Source: Bacillota bacterium (GTDB lineage Bacteria; Bacillota; Clostridia; Christensenellales; Aristaeellaceae). From it: 42,888 nucleotides of DNA. Each line of letters opens with the position of its first letter. Within the stretch, counting starts at the first letter, position 1. The position numbers and the translations under genes were made by a program. Under the pieces are notes generated by a model that worked only from the letters and a program-made list of their open reading frames with translations, did not search any database and was not told where the DNA came from. Below are positions 24,453 through 31,883 of the stretch, piece by piece. Where the stretch lies: the NCBI GenBank assembly GCA_023402355.1, contig JAEXCG010000183.1, forward strand, positions 1-42,888, given 5' to 3'.

Positions 24453-24470
24453 GAAAAGGACCTCCCGATA

Positions 24471-25151
24471 TTAAGGCTGCGCCTCGCCGCCGTCCGGCAG
24501 ATAGGCGTAAAACACGTCCCAGGCGCCGTCCGCCCGAAGGCGCAGCGCGGCGATGCCGTACCCGAGGCAGTCCGCGTGGCCCCACAGCCCCGAAAGGTAG
24601 GACTTTGTGACCAGCAGCGGGGCGGAGCCGTCCGCAGAACAGAGGACGGCAAAGCCGCTGACGGCGTCGCCGGGGGCCTCGTACGCGTCGCCCCGCACCT
24701 GTAAAAAGTCCGCTTCCATGTCCCGCGCGCGGTAAAGCGCCCGCGTCTGCTCGCCGGAAAACGCGCGGACGCACAGCTCCCCCGCGTAGACGCGCAGCGC
24801 GCCGTCCCAGACGATCCGGAAGGGAAAGCCCCGGTCGGGCGCGTAGGCGTCCGGCAGATCGAGCGGGATTTCCTCGCCGTCCCGGATGCTGCATACCTCC
24901 AGCCGGTAGCCGCCGTCCCCGCCGCAATAGCCCAGGTCCGCGAGGCGCACGCTTTCGGGGACGCCGTCGCCGTCCAGGTCGACCTCGAGCGCCGATGCGT
25001 CCGGCTTGCCGTGCGGGTCCGGGAAGAGCGCGGTGATCTGCGCGTCCTCCGGCAGGGGCAGGCGGGAATCCTCCGCCCCGGCCATGGCGCGAAGGGGCAA
25101 AAGCAGGAGCAGGCTGGCGGCGAGAAGCGCCGCGCGATGCCAAAGGCGCAT
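24471..25151 (-). CDS. Secreted protein of unknown function with an EF-hand-like loop
   Basis: A 226-residue protein with a signal peptide (about 1-24, ending AMA). The segment EVDLDGDGVPESV (about 56-68) has the DxDxDG pattern of a calcium-binding loop as found in EF-hand or VCBS-type repeats. Two Cys near residue 75-87 and two further ones downstream could form disulfides. I do not recognise the family. The gene probably forms a two-gene operon with the ArsR-type gene that begins 18 bp after its stop. Confidence 0.6.
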   Translation of the reverse strand: MRLWHRAALLAASLLLLLPLRAMAGAEDSRLPLPEDAQITALFPDPHGKPDASALEVDLDGDGVPESVRLADLGYCGGDGGYRLEVCSIRDGEEIPLDLPDAYAPDRGFPFRIVWDGALRVYAGELCVRAFSGEQTRALYRARDMEADFLQVRGDAYEAPGDAVSGFAVLCSADGSAPLLVTKSYLSGLWGHADCLGYGIAALRLRADGAWDVFYAYLPDGGEAQP

Positions 25152-25179
25152 GGTTCATTCCCTCTTTTGGCTTTTTCCC

Positions 25180-25209
25180 ATTATACCACGCGCTATGGCG
25201 CCGCGTCAC
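25180..25209 (-). promoter_or_regulatory. Promoter of the secreted protein-arsR operon
   Basis: Minus strand GTGACG (25209-25204), 18 bp, TATAAT (25185-25180), in the 54-bp gap after the MFS gene. The -10 is perfect. Confidence 0.45.
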
Positions 25210-26501
25210 AGGAAATCGGGGGTTTCGGGCGCTTCCCGCGCGCTTTCCGGCCCGGCGTCCTCGCCCAGGCGGTCGAGGCTCCTGACGCGGTAGAGGAGCA
25301 GATAGAGCACGAGGAAGAGCGCGCCCGCGAGCAGCACGATCGTCTCCACCCGCAGAAAGCTTGCGGCGGCGGAGCAGAGGAACGCGCCCAGGGGCATGGC
25401 GGCGCAGAGCACGGCGTTGGAAAGCCCGCTCGCCCGCCCCATCATCTCCGCGGGGACGTTGTGCATGAAGGCGGAGGAGAAGAGCACGCTCTCCACCCCG
25501 ACCCCCGTGCCCAGGCACAGCAGCAGCAGGACGGCCGCGCCGATGCGCACGGCGTAGCGGGGGAGGGCGGGCGCGAGGCCCAGGGCGGCGAGGCTCGCGG
25601 CGCACAGCAGCCCGGCGAGCAGGAAGAGCGTGCGCCCCCGCACGCGCAGCTTCGGCGTCGCGAACGCGCCCAGCGCCATGCCCGCGACCAGCGCGAGCTG
25701 CACGGCGGAGAGCGTCGCGGGCCCCGCGCCCAGCGCGTCCACGACGTAGGGCGTGCCCAGGACGTTTAGGGGCACCATCACGAAGTTCATCATCGCGCCG
25801 ATGGACAGCAGCACCAGCAAAAAGCGGTCGCCGCGAAGCGCGTAGCGGATGCCGGAGGCAAAGCCCTCGCGCACGTCCCCAAGCGTGGTGCGCGCGCCGT
25901 CTTCCGCCTCCTCCACGCGCAGGCGGGAGACGGCCAGCGCGGAAAAGAGGAAGGTCGCAGCGTCGATCATCAGCGCGCCGCCCGCGCCGATCAAGGCGAC
26001 GATGCCGCCCGCCACGCACAGGCCCACGATCTCCGCCACCCGGCACAGGCTGCCGGAGAGCGCCGCGCCGAGCGTGTACTTGTCCGGGCTGAGAAGCCGG
26101 GGCAGAATCGCGGAGCCGGCGGGCGCGCGCAGCGCCTCCAGGCAGGAATTGAGCACCGTGAAGACGGCGAGCAGGGCGGGCGTGAGGCGCGAGGACACGT
26201 ACAGCGCCGCCGTGAGCAGCACCACCGCTCCGCGGCCCAGGTCGCACAGCGCCATCATGCGACGCTTGTTCACCCGATCCGCCCAGACGCCGGAGAGCGG
26301 CTGGAGCAGGATCGTCGGCAGGTAGTTGACGCCCAGCAGCAGCGCCATCAGCGAGGCGCTGCCCGTCACCGCGTACATCATCAAGGAGTAGGCGATCGCG
26401 TCCAGCGAGTCGCCGAAGCGGCTGACGACGTCCGCCGCCGTCATCTTGAGGAACTCGCGCTGCGTGAGGAGCGCCCGGTAGGTACTTTTGTTAGATGACA
26501 A
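25206..26501 (-). CDS. MFS transporter, MefA/drug-efflux (MFS_3) type
   Basis: A 431-residue membrane protein with 12 hydrophobic segments and the MFS loop motif GVWADRVNKRRMM (after segment 2). The pattern fits the macrolide-efflux-like DHA3 group, which exports drugs by proton antiport. The start is a TTG at 26499-26501 with AAAGG 11 nt upstream; the codon just before it in frame is a stop, and the next Met (about residue 20) lies inside the first conserved segment. Its promoter contains repeated ATTAGAT motifs, so expression is probably repressed until an inducer arrives. The substrate is unknown. Confidence 0.85.
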   Translation of the reverse strand: MSSNKSTYRALLTQREFLKMTAADVVSRFGDSLDAIAYSLMMYAVTGSASLMALLLGVNYLPTILLQPLSGVWADRVNKRRMMALCDLGRGAVVLLTAALYVSSRLTPALLAVFTVLNSCLEALRAPAGSAILPRLLSPDKYTLGAALSGSLCRVAEIVGLCVAGGIVALIGAGGALMIDAATFLFSALAVSRLRVEEAEDGARTTLGDVREGFASGIRYALRGDRFLLVLLSIGAMMNFVMVPLNVLGTPYVVDALGAGPATLSAVQLALVAGMALGAFATPKLRVRGRTLFLLAGLLCAASLAALGLAPALPRYAVRIGAAVLLLLCLGTGVGVESVLFSSAFMHNVPAEMMGRASGLSNAVLCAAMPLGAFLCSAAASFLRVETIVLLAGALFLVLYLLLYRVRSLDRLGEDAGPESAREAPETPDFL

Positions 26502-26534
26502 TCAAAGCACAACCTTTCATCGATGTTTGATAAA

Positions 26535-26563
26535 AGGATAGCACTTGATTAGATGGATGTCAA
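26535..26563 (-). promoter_or_regulatory. Promoter of the MFS gene
   Basis: Minus strand TTGACA (26563-26558), 17 bp, TATCCT (26540-26535). Confidence 0.65.
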
Positions 26564-26569
26564 TGATGC

Positions 26570-26587
26570 ATTAGATTAAAATCTAAT
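26570..26587. promoter_or_regulatory. Inverted ATTAGAT operator upstream of the MFS promoter
   Basis: TTAGATT and AATCTAA form 7-bp arms around AA, just upstream of the -35. A further ATTAGAT occurs inside the promoter spacer (26548-26554) and TTAGATG at 26491-26497. The surrounding DNA is very AT-rich compared with its neighbours. Confidence 0.5.
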
Positions 26588-26603
26588 GAATTCCGGGAAA
26601 TCC

Positions 26604-28607
26604 TTAGCCCACGGCGTTGCCGGGGAGGTCGGCGTCCACGGGGATGAGCGTGGGCGCGGGCGTCGGCGTGGCCTGCGAGGGCGCGGTGGGCGCGGGAACC
26701 GCGGTCGGCAGGTCGGGCGCGGCGGTGGCGGGCTGCGGCGTGAGCGCGGGCAGGGCGGTGGGGCTCAGCGACGGGTCGTAGAGCGCGGAAAGCGTATCCT
26801 TGCCCGCGACGCCGTCCGCGGAGAGGCCGTGGTCCTTTTGAAAGGCCTTGACCGCCGCGATGGTGCCCGCGTAGTAGCCGCCGGTGACGGTGCCGCCGTA
26901 GTAGCCCAAATCCTTCAGGCGGCGCTGCAGGAAGTACACGGCCTCGTTTTTGACGCTCTTCTTGAGCAGCCCGGAATACGCCGGGAAGTTTACGCCGTCG
27001 TAGTAGGGCTCGGCCGTGGGCTGGGGCGTCACGCTGGGCAGCAGGGTGTCGTAGTCGAGCGCCGGGGGCTTGAGCGACTCCGTGAGCTCCGGGTCCGGCT
27101 CGCCCTCGAAGATGCGGATGATCGTGCCCGCCTGGCAGTTGTCGTAAATCCACTTCGCGTCCGCGACGAGCAGGCGCACGCACCCGTGCGAGGCGCGCTC
27201 GCCGAGCTTTTTGTAGGAGCTGACCGAGAGAGCGCGCTCGTTGGGCGCGCTGTAGAGCACGGAATGGAAGGCGTTGAGCGAGTCGATGCGCGTCAGGTAC
27301 TGCGCGTGCGAGTCCCACTCCGGAAAGTAGCCCCAGCGCGCGCGCTTGCTGGGCATTTTGACGGTTTCAATCGGCGTGGGGTTGCTCTTCGTGCCGGTGG
27401 AGCAGATCATCCGGCGCACGACGGTTTTGTATTCCCCGTCCGCGTCGAGCCCGTAGGCGGTGGTGATCTGGTTGGTCACGTCCACCTCGAGCAGGTAGGG
27501 CATGGGCGCGGGCGTCGCCGTCGGGCGCGGGGTGGCGTCCGCGGGCACGGGCTGCGGGTCGGCGAAAAGCGCCTCCTGCGTGTCGCGTCCGGCGACGCCG
27601 TCCACCTTCAGGCCGTTGTTCTTCTGAAAGGCGCGCACGGCGGCGCGGGTCTGCTTGTAGTAGCCGCCGGTGACCTTGGCGTCGTAGTAGCCCAGCTCCG
27701 TCAGCCGCTGCTGCAGGCGGGATACGTCGTCGCCCGTGGAGCCGTACTCCAGCTTCTTCGTGTAGGAGAAGGGCTGGGGCTCCGGCGTCGGCTGGGGCGT
27801 CGTGGGCACCGAGGCGGGGCGAAGGTCCTCCTCCGGCGCGGGCGTCTTCGCGGCGGGCGCGCCCACGGGCTGGGCCGCCGTGCCGTCCTTGCGGATGGCC
27901 GCGCCCATCATCGCGTTCCAGGTGCCGCTGCCGACCATGCCGTCTGCCTGAAGGCCGTTTTTCCTTTGAAAGGCCTCCACCGCCTGGGTCGTCTTGTCGT
28001 AATAGCCGCCGGTGAACTTCTCCTTGAAGTAGCCCAGGTCCGCCAGGCGCATCTGCACGGCCTTCACGTCGTCGCCCTGCATGCCGTAGGTGAGCGTGCG
28101 CGTGAGGGCGACGCCCTCGTAGAGCGCCGCGCCGTCGGGCGCGGGCGTCGCCGTGGCGGGGACGATCCAGCCGGTGGTGTCCTGCGGCGCGGGCGTCGGG
28201 GCGGACGCGGGCGGCATCGTGGGCACGGCGCCGCCGATGGAGGCGGCGTCTTCGTCCATCAGCGTGTTCCAGGTGGTGGTGTTGACGCGCCCGGTCTGCG
28301 CGAGGCCGGCGCGCTGCTGATAGGCGAGCACGGCCTGCGCCGTGGCCGCGTCGAACACGTCGCCGGTGTCGTCCGCGAGGTAGCCGAGGGCGAAGAGGCG
28401 GCTGCGCACCATCGCGACGGCCTCGCCCGTCGACCCCTCGTAGAGCGCGGCAAAGGGCGTGGGCGCGGGCTCGGCGTCCGTGTCGTCGCTCACGGAGAAG
28501 TCGGACAGCGGGTTTCTGTATTCCTCGGGGATGACGATGGCGTCCTCCGCCCGCGCGGCGGGGGCGAGGAGCAGCAGCAGGCATACGATTGCGGCGGCGC
28601 GTTTCAT
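26604..28607 (-). CDS. L,D-transpeptidase (YkuD) with four peptidoglycan-binding repeats
   Basis: A 667-residue exported cell-wall enzyme. Order: signal peptide (1-20, ending ARA), PG_binding_1 repeats at about 56-118, 171-234 and 286-348, the YkuD catalytic domain at about 371-500 with SHGCVRL (His474, Cys476), and a fourth PG_binding_1 repeat at about 548-610. The repeats are joined by Pro/Thr/Ala linkers. YkuD enzymes form 3-3 peptidoglycan cross-links or attach proteins to the wall. The start at 28607 (AAGGAAGG about 9 nt upstream) is chosen because the upstream extension is not signal-like. Repeats on both sides of the catalytic domain are unusual. Confidence 0.92.
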   Translation of the reverse strand: MKRAAAIVCLLLLLAPAARAEDAIVIPEEYRNPLSDFSVSDDTDAEPAPTPFAALYEGSTGEAVAMVRSRLFALGYLADDTGDVFDAATAQAVLAYQQRAGLAQTGRVNTTTWNTLMDEDAASIGGAVPTMPPASAPTPAPQDTTGWIVPATATPAPDGAALYEGVALTRTLTYGMQGDDVKAVQMRLADLGYFKEKFTGGYYDKTTQAVEAFQRKNGLQADGMVGSGTWNAMMGAAIRKDGTAAQPVGAPAAKTPAPEEDLRPASVPTTPQPTPEPQPFSYTKKLEYGSTGDDVSRLQQRLTELGYYDAKVTGGYYKQTRAAVRAFQKNNGLKVDGVAGRDTQEALFADPQPVPADATPRPTATPAPMPYLLEVDVTNQITTAYGLDADGEYKTVVRRMICSTGTKSNPTPIETVKMPSKRARWGYFPEWDSHAQYLTRIDSLNAFHSVLYSAPNERALSVSSYKKLGERASHGCVRLLVADAKWIYDNCQAGTIIRIFEGEPDPELTESLKPPALDYDTLLPSVTPQPTAEPYYDGVNFPAYSGLLKKSVKNEAVYFLQRRLKDLGYYGGTVTGGYYAGTIAAVKAFQKDHGLSADGVAGKDTLSALYDPSLSPTALPALTPQPATAAPDLPTAVPAPTAPSQATPTPAPTLIPVDADLPGNAVG

Positions 28608-28644
28608 TCGGCCGGCACCTTCCTTCTGGGCGTAAGTTGACTTT

Positions 28645-28673
28645 ATTGTATCCAAGCGCGGCGCTTTTTGCAA
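28645..28673 (-). promoter_or_regulatory. Promoter of the L,D-transpeptidase gene
   Basis: Minus strand TTGCAA (28673-28668), 17 bp, TACAAT (28650-28645), about 40 bp upstream of the start. The rest of 28674-28794 shows only a few GC-rich pairings. Confidence 0.55.
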
Positions 28674-28794
28674 GGTTTGCCGAAAAATGCCAGACTGCGC
28701 GGGCGTCGTCGCCCCGGCTGTGGCGGGCGAAGGTTCGGCGCTTCGGCAATGCGTGGGAAAAACAGGATCATGCAGGCCTTTTTTGAAAAAACGG

Positions 28795-28825
28795 TTGACT
28801 GTAGACCCTGTTTATGCTCTATTTT
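28795..28825 (+). promoter_or_regulatory. 19-bp-spacer promoter of the membrane-linked MerR gene
   Basis: TTGACT (28795-28800) and TATTTT (28820-28825) are separated by 19 bp, the spacing typical of MerR-activated promoters. This suggests autoregulation. The spacer contains TAGA and TCTA half-sites. Confidence 0.5.
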
Positions 28826-28902
28826 AAGACGCAGAGGGCCGTCCAATGCCATGGTAACCCAGCGCGGGAAGAAAAAACGACGGCTTGAAGAGGGGGGATC
28901 GG

Positions 28903-29754
28903 ATGACGATTAAGGAAGTTGAGGAGCGAACGGGGCTTGCGCGCTCCAGCATACGTTTTTATGAAAAGGAGAAGCTCATTCATCCGGACAGAAATGACGG
29001 CAACGGATACCGCAATTATACAAAAGAAGACGTAGAAAGCATCCGGAAAATTGCCTATTTGCGTACGCTGGGCATTTCGATTGAAAGCATCCATCAGTTG
29101 ATCGACCACGAGGCGGAGCTGCGCGCCACGCTTGAAAAGCAGACACAGGCGCTGACGGGGCAGATTCGGGACTTGGAAAAGTCAAGATTTCTGTGTGAGC
29201 AGATGCTCAAGGACGAGGGTTTAACCTACGACGGGTTGGACATAGAAGCCTACGTGCCCAAACCGGCGGAGTATTGGAAGGCCAATCGGGAAGTTCTGAA
29301 GATGGATTCCGTCGGCTTTTTCACCCTGTGGGGAGGCTCCGCCGTGTGGGGAGCGACGACGGGAATCTGCCTGCTGCTCGCGCTCTTTGCCTATCCGCGT
29401 TTACCGGCCCGCATCCCCATACAGTGGAGCGGAGGCGAAGCGAGCGGCGAGGCGGGAAAGGCCTTTATCTTCGCCTATCCGCTTGCCTGCGTCGTCGTCC
29501 GGCTTTGGCTGCGCCCCTTCATCGGGCGGCGGCTTGGCGACCGTTTGCACTGCGGCGAGGCCCTCTGCGACTATGTGACGAACTATCTGTGCTTTCTCGC
29601 CCTGTCCGTTCAGGCGTTTACGCTGCTCTATGTAAACGGATTGGCAAGGCATGTCGCGGCGGTCCTTTGGGCCGACACGATCGTGCTCATTGGAATCCTT
29701 CTGATAGGGGGACGCAGATGGAGCCCGCGCAGCTCAAAAAAAGAGCCATCCTAA
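28903..29754 (+). CDS. MerR-family regulator fused to a membrane domain
   Basis: A 283-residue protein. The MerR winged helix covers residues 1-70 (VEERTGLARSSIRFYEKEKLI, then GYRNYT), followed by a coiled coil (about 75-115). From about residue 150 there are four hydrophobic segments, with a stretch LPARIPIQWSGGEASGEAGK between the first two that recalls DUF1648 membrane domains. I infer a membrane-tethered DNA-binding sensor. The ATG at 28903 (AGGGGGG 5 nt upstream) is used rather than a TTG six codons before. Base and codon use are clearly more AT-rich than in neighbouring genes, which suggests horizontal acquisition. Confidence 0.75.
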   Translation: MTIKEVEERTGLARSSIRFYEKEKLIHPDRNDGNGYRNYTKEDVESIRKIAYLRTLGISIESIHQLIDHEAELRATLEKQTQALTGQIRDLEKSRFLCEQMLKDEGLTYDGLDIEAYVPKPAEYWKANREVLKMDSVGFFTLWGGSAVWGATTGICLLLALFAYPRLPARIPIQWSGGEASGEAGKAFIFAYPLACVVVRLWLRPFIGRRLGDRLHCGEALCDYVTNYLCFLALSVQAFTLLYVNGLARHVAAVLWADTIVLIGILLIGGRRWSPRSSKKEPS

Positions 29755-29781
29755 CGAAAGCGCGCTTTCGCCGGGATGGCT
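29736..29781 (-). terminator. Terminator of the DUF2871 gene
   Basis: AGCCATCC (29744-29751) and GGATGGCT (29774-29781) form a stem with an inner GAAAGC/GCTTTC pairing. On the minus strand seven T follow (29742-29736). It lies within the 3' end of the convergent MerR gene. Confidence 0.7.
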
Positions 29782-29815
29782 TGAAAGAAGGAGGGAACGG
29801 GAAGGCGTAAGGCCG

Positions 29816-30232
29816 TCATTCGTCCCGGGCGAGGCCGCGCAGCATGGTGAAGAACACCACCAGCCCGACGCCGGTCATGATGTGGCCGATGCCCGCGATG
29901 CCGGAGATCGAGGCGTCGAGCGCGCGGGCGACGGGCACGGAGAGCACCTGCAGCACCCCGCGCGCGAGCAGCATCGCCGCCGTCACGCAGACGCCCGCGT
30001 TGTAAAGGCCGTAGAAGAGGCGAAAGCGCTTATGCGTGAGGAGGGGAAGCGCCCGGCTCAGCAGCGCGGCGACGAGGAAGAAGAGCATGCCCAGCAGGAA
30101 CAGGTGCGTGTGCACGAGGCCGAGGCTGGTGCGGCCCGCAAAGCCGTTGAACTTCGTGAACTCCCGGTAGAAGACGCCGCCCGCCATCGCGGCGATGGCG
30201 TAAGCGAAGGACGTGTTGATCATTTTCTTCAT
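29816..30232 (-). CDS. DUF2871 family membrane protein
   Basis: A 138-residue protein with four hydrophobic segments. The N-terminal pattern AGGVFYREFTKFNGF followed by GLVHTHLFLLGMLFF is characteristic of DUF2871, a family of small Firmicute membrane proteins without known function. Conserved His residues between segments could bind a ligand or metal, but this is speculative. The ATG at 30232 is chosen because AGGAG lies 8 nt upstream, whereas the ATG at 30238 is only 2 nt from it. It lies downstream of a tandem-repeat region and a TetR-controlled membrane-protein gene on the same strand. Confidence 0.8.
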   Translation of the reverse strand: MKKMINTSFAYAIAAMAGGVFYREFTKFNGFAGRTSLGLVHTHLFLLGMLFFLVAALLSRALPLLTHKRFRLFYGLYNAGVCVTAAMLLARGVLQVLSVPVARALDASISGIAGIGHIMTGVGLVVFFTMLRGLARDE

Positions 30233-30272
30233 GTTCATCTCTCCTTTATAGATTGAAAAATACTGGCTTTGA

Positions 30273-30490
30273 GCACGCGGGTAGTTCGGAGGCGGGCCCC
30301 GCCCGCGAACGATTACGGAGGAAATGAGAGCAGCGGCCACGTGGGCGAAGGTACGATGCGCACGCGGGCGGTTCGGAGGCGGAAGCGGGCCCCGCCCGCG
30401 AACGATCACGCAGGGAAATGACAGCAGCGGCCACGTGGGTAAAGGTACGATGCGCACGCAGGCGGTTCGGAAGTGGAGGCGGGCTCAGCC
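30273..30490. repeat. Tandem repeat, about 2.4 copies of an 88-94 bp unit
   Basis: Copy 1 (30273-30360) and copy 2 (30361-30454) are nearly identical except for a 6-bp insertion and a few substitutions. A partial third copy runs from 30455 to about 30490. Each begins CACGC, contains a GGGCCCCGCCCGCGAACGAT core able to fold on itself, and ends CGGCCACGTGGG then AAGGTACGATGCG. It fills the gap between two same-strand genes. A minus-strand frame through it is open but lacks any coding support. Confidence 0.8.
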
Positions 30491-30493
30491 CGC

Positions 30494-31141
30494 TTAGCGC
30501 ATGTCCCGATAGCCCATGACCACGATCCAGACGTATGCGAGGGTCTTGGGAATCATGAGCACGCCCACCAGCGGATAGATGCCGGAAAAGAGCACCACGG
30601 GGATGTACATCGCGAAGCTGAGCGTGATCGCCAGCGGCATGGGCGCAAAGGCCTTGTCGCCGCGCGCGCGGGTTTCCTTGTAAAACAGGTAGATGATGAG
30701 GCCGCCCAGGATGGCGAAGGGCACGTTGCGCAGCACGCCGAACGCGAGGGGCTGGCGATAGGCGAGCCAGTCGTTCTGCGGCAGCAGGCACAGCGCGACG
30801 CGCACCAGCGCGAGAACGTAGACGGCGAGGGTCGTGTTCTTCTCCCGCTTGTTGTAGCGCAGGCAGTAGACGTGATAGAGCAGCACGTAGAAGACGGTCA
30901 TCGTGATCGAGGTGACGAGCTTGCCCACGCCCAGCGCGGCGGCGTGCGCCTCCAGGCCCGTGGTGCACAGCGCGATGGCGCGCGGCACGAGGTGGAACGA
31001 ATCGCCCGCGCCGAGGATGACGGCCATCAGCCCGAAGAGGCGGTGCTCGCGCTTCTTCCCGTTTTTGAGCATGAGCACGCCCAGCGTGACGACGCCGACG
31101 AGGTAAAAGATGTCGAATAAGGTCTCCATGATCGCTTGCAT
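30494..31141 (-). CDS. Integral membrane protein of unknown function, TetR-linked
   Basis: A 215-residue protein with about seven hydrophobic segments and no soluble domain. A charged loop after segment 1 (KNGKKREHRL) and the sequence GDSFHLVPRA in segment 2 are distinctive. I do not recognise a named family. The gene follows the TetR gene by 18 bp (GGAGA 9 nt before the ATG), so it is likely the direct regulatory target; efflux or lipid-related functions are common for TetR-controlled membrane proteins, but nothing here proves either. A short GC hairpin (30479-30493) abuts its stop codon. Confidence 0.6.
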   Translation of the reverse strand: MQAIMETLFDIFYLVGVVTLGVLMLKNGKKREHRLFGLMAVILGAGDSFHLVPRAIALCTTGLEAHAAALGVGKLVTSITMTVFYVLLYHVYCLRYNKREKNTTLAVYVLALVRVALCLLPQNDWLAYRQPLAFGVLRNVPFAILGGLIIYLFYKETRARGDKAFAPMPLAITLSFAMYIPVVLFSGIYPLVGVLMIPKTLAYVWIVVMGYRDMR

Positions 31142-31159
31142 ACGGTTCAGTCTCCTTTT

Positions 31160-31735
31160 TTATTCGGGGTGTTGTGTGTAGAGAATCCGCTCCAGCAGCC
31201 GCACGAGAAACGCGCAGTCGCGCTCGCCCGCCTTCAGGCGCGTGAGCATCGTCATCAGCGCGTGTTCGCACAGCGCCTCCTTCGTGAAGCCCTCGGAAAA
31301 GACGCCGGGGCTGATTTCCTCGTCCTGCGAGAGCGCCAGCAGCAGCCCCTCCTCCATGTGCGCGTAGTAGCGGCGCTCCATCGTGAGGCCCATGGCCCGC
31401 TGCTCGTCCGAGAGCGAGGCCATGCGCAGCAGCAGCCCCTCGCGAAAGCACCGCACCCGCTCAAACAGCGCGGCGTAGAGCGCGGCGAGGTAGTCCGTGA
31501 AGCGCTGATGGGGCGGCGGCGCGCAGACGGCGCCGTGCAGCATGCTGCGCCAGAAGTGCTCGATGACCGCGACCACCAGCTCCGACTTGGAGGCGAAGTA
31601 GTTGTACACCGTGCCGACGGCGACGCCGCACTCCGTCGCAAGCCGGCGGATGGACAGCGCCTCAAACCCCTCGTCACAGACGATGCGCTCCGCCGCGTCG
31701 AGCAGCGCGTCGCGGGATGCGGCAGCGTGGTTCAT
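31160..31735 (-). CDS. TetR-family transcriptional repressor
   Basis: A 191-residue regulator. Residues 8-55 are the TetR helix-turn-helix (RRLATECGVAVGTVYNYFASK); the rest is a helical ligand-binding domain. AGGAGAGG precedes the ATG. It is first in an operon with the membrane-protein gene at 30494-31141 and perhaps the DUF2871 gene. Its promoter overlaps two GAACNNNGTTC palindromes, which fits autorepression with release by a small ligand. The ligand is unknown. Confidence 0.9.
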   Translation of the reverse strand: MNHAAASRDALLDAAERIVCDEGFEALSIRRLATECGVAVGTVYNYFASKSELVVAVIEHFWRSMLHGAVCAPPPHQRFTDYLAALYAALFERVRCFREGLLLRMASLSDEQRAMGLTMERRYYAHMEEGLLLALSQDEEISPGVFSEGFTKEALCEHALMTMLTRLKAGERDCAFLVRLLERILYTQHPE

Positions 31736-31759
31736 GCAATCCTCTCCTGGTCATCAAAG

Positions 31760-31787
31760 TGAACTATGTTCATATGAACTGCGTTCA
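31760..31787. promoter_or_regulatory. Double TetR-type operator
   Basis: TGAACTATGTTCA (31760-31772) and TGAACTGCGTTCA (31775-31787) are two inverted repeats of the same half-site, separated by 2 bp. They lie directly downstream of the TetR promoter -10, in the transcription-start region. Confidence 0.7.
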
Positions 31788-31815
31788 TTTTAACCCCGAT
31801 TCAACCTTCTGTCAA
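31787..31815 (-). promoter_or_regulatory. Promoter of the tetR operon
   Basis: Minus strand TTGACA (31815-31810), 17 bp, TAAAAT (31792-31787). A strong sigma-A match overlapped by the operators. Confidence 0.75.
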
Positions 31816-31828
31816 GGGGATTGCGGAC

Positions 31829-31869
31829 AAAAAAACGGCCCGCGCGCAAAACTTTCTGCGCGCGGGCCG
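31829..31869 (-). terminator. Terminator of the HD-domain gene
   Basis: A 13-bp stem (31836-31848 with 31857-31869, CGGCCCGCGCGCA and its complement) is followed on the minus strand by seven T. Confidence 0.9.
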
Positions 31870-31883
31870 AAATGTACGGCCCC

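Noticed and set aside
30273..30490. CRISPR array
   Set aside because: The units are 88-94 bp long and directly adjacent, without unique spacers, and no cas gene is present.
30246..31451. Open frame through the tandem repeat, encoding a repeated peptide
   Set aside because: It runs antisense or out of frame to two better genes, and it has no start signal. The repetition of the peptide simply follows from the DNA repeat.
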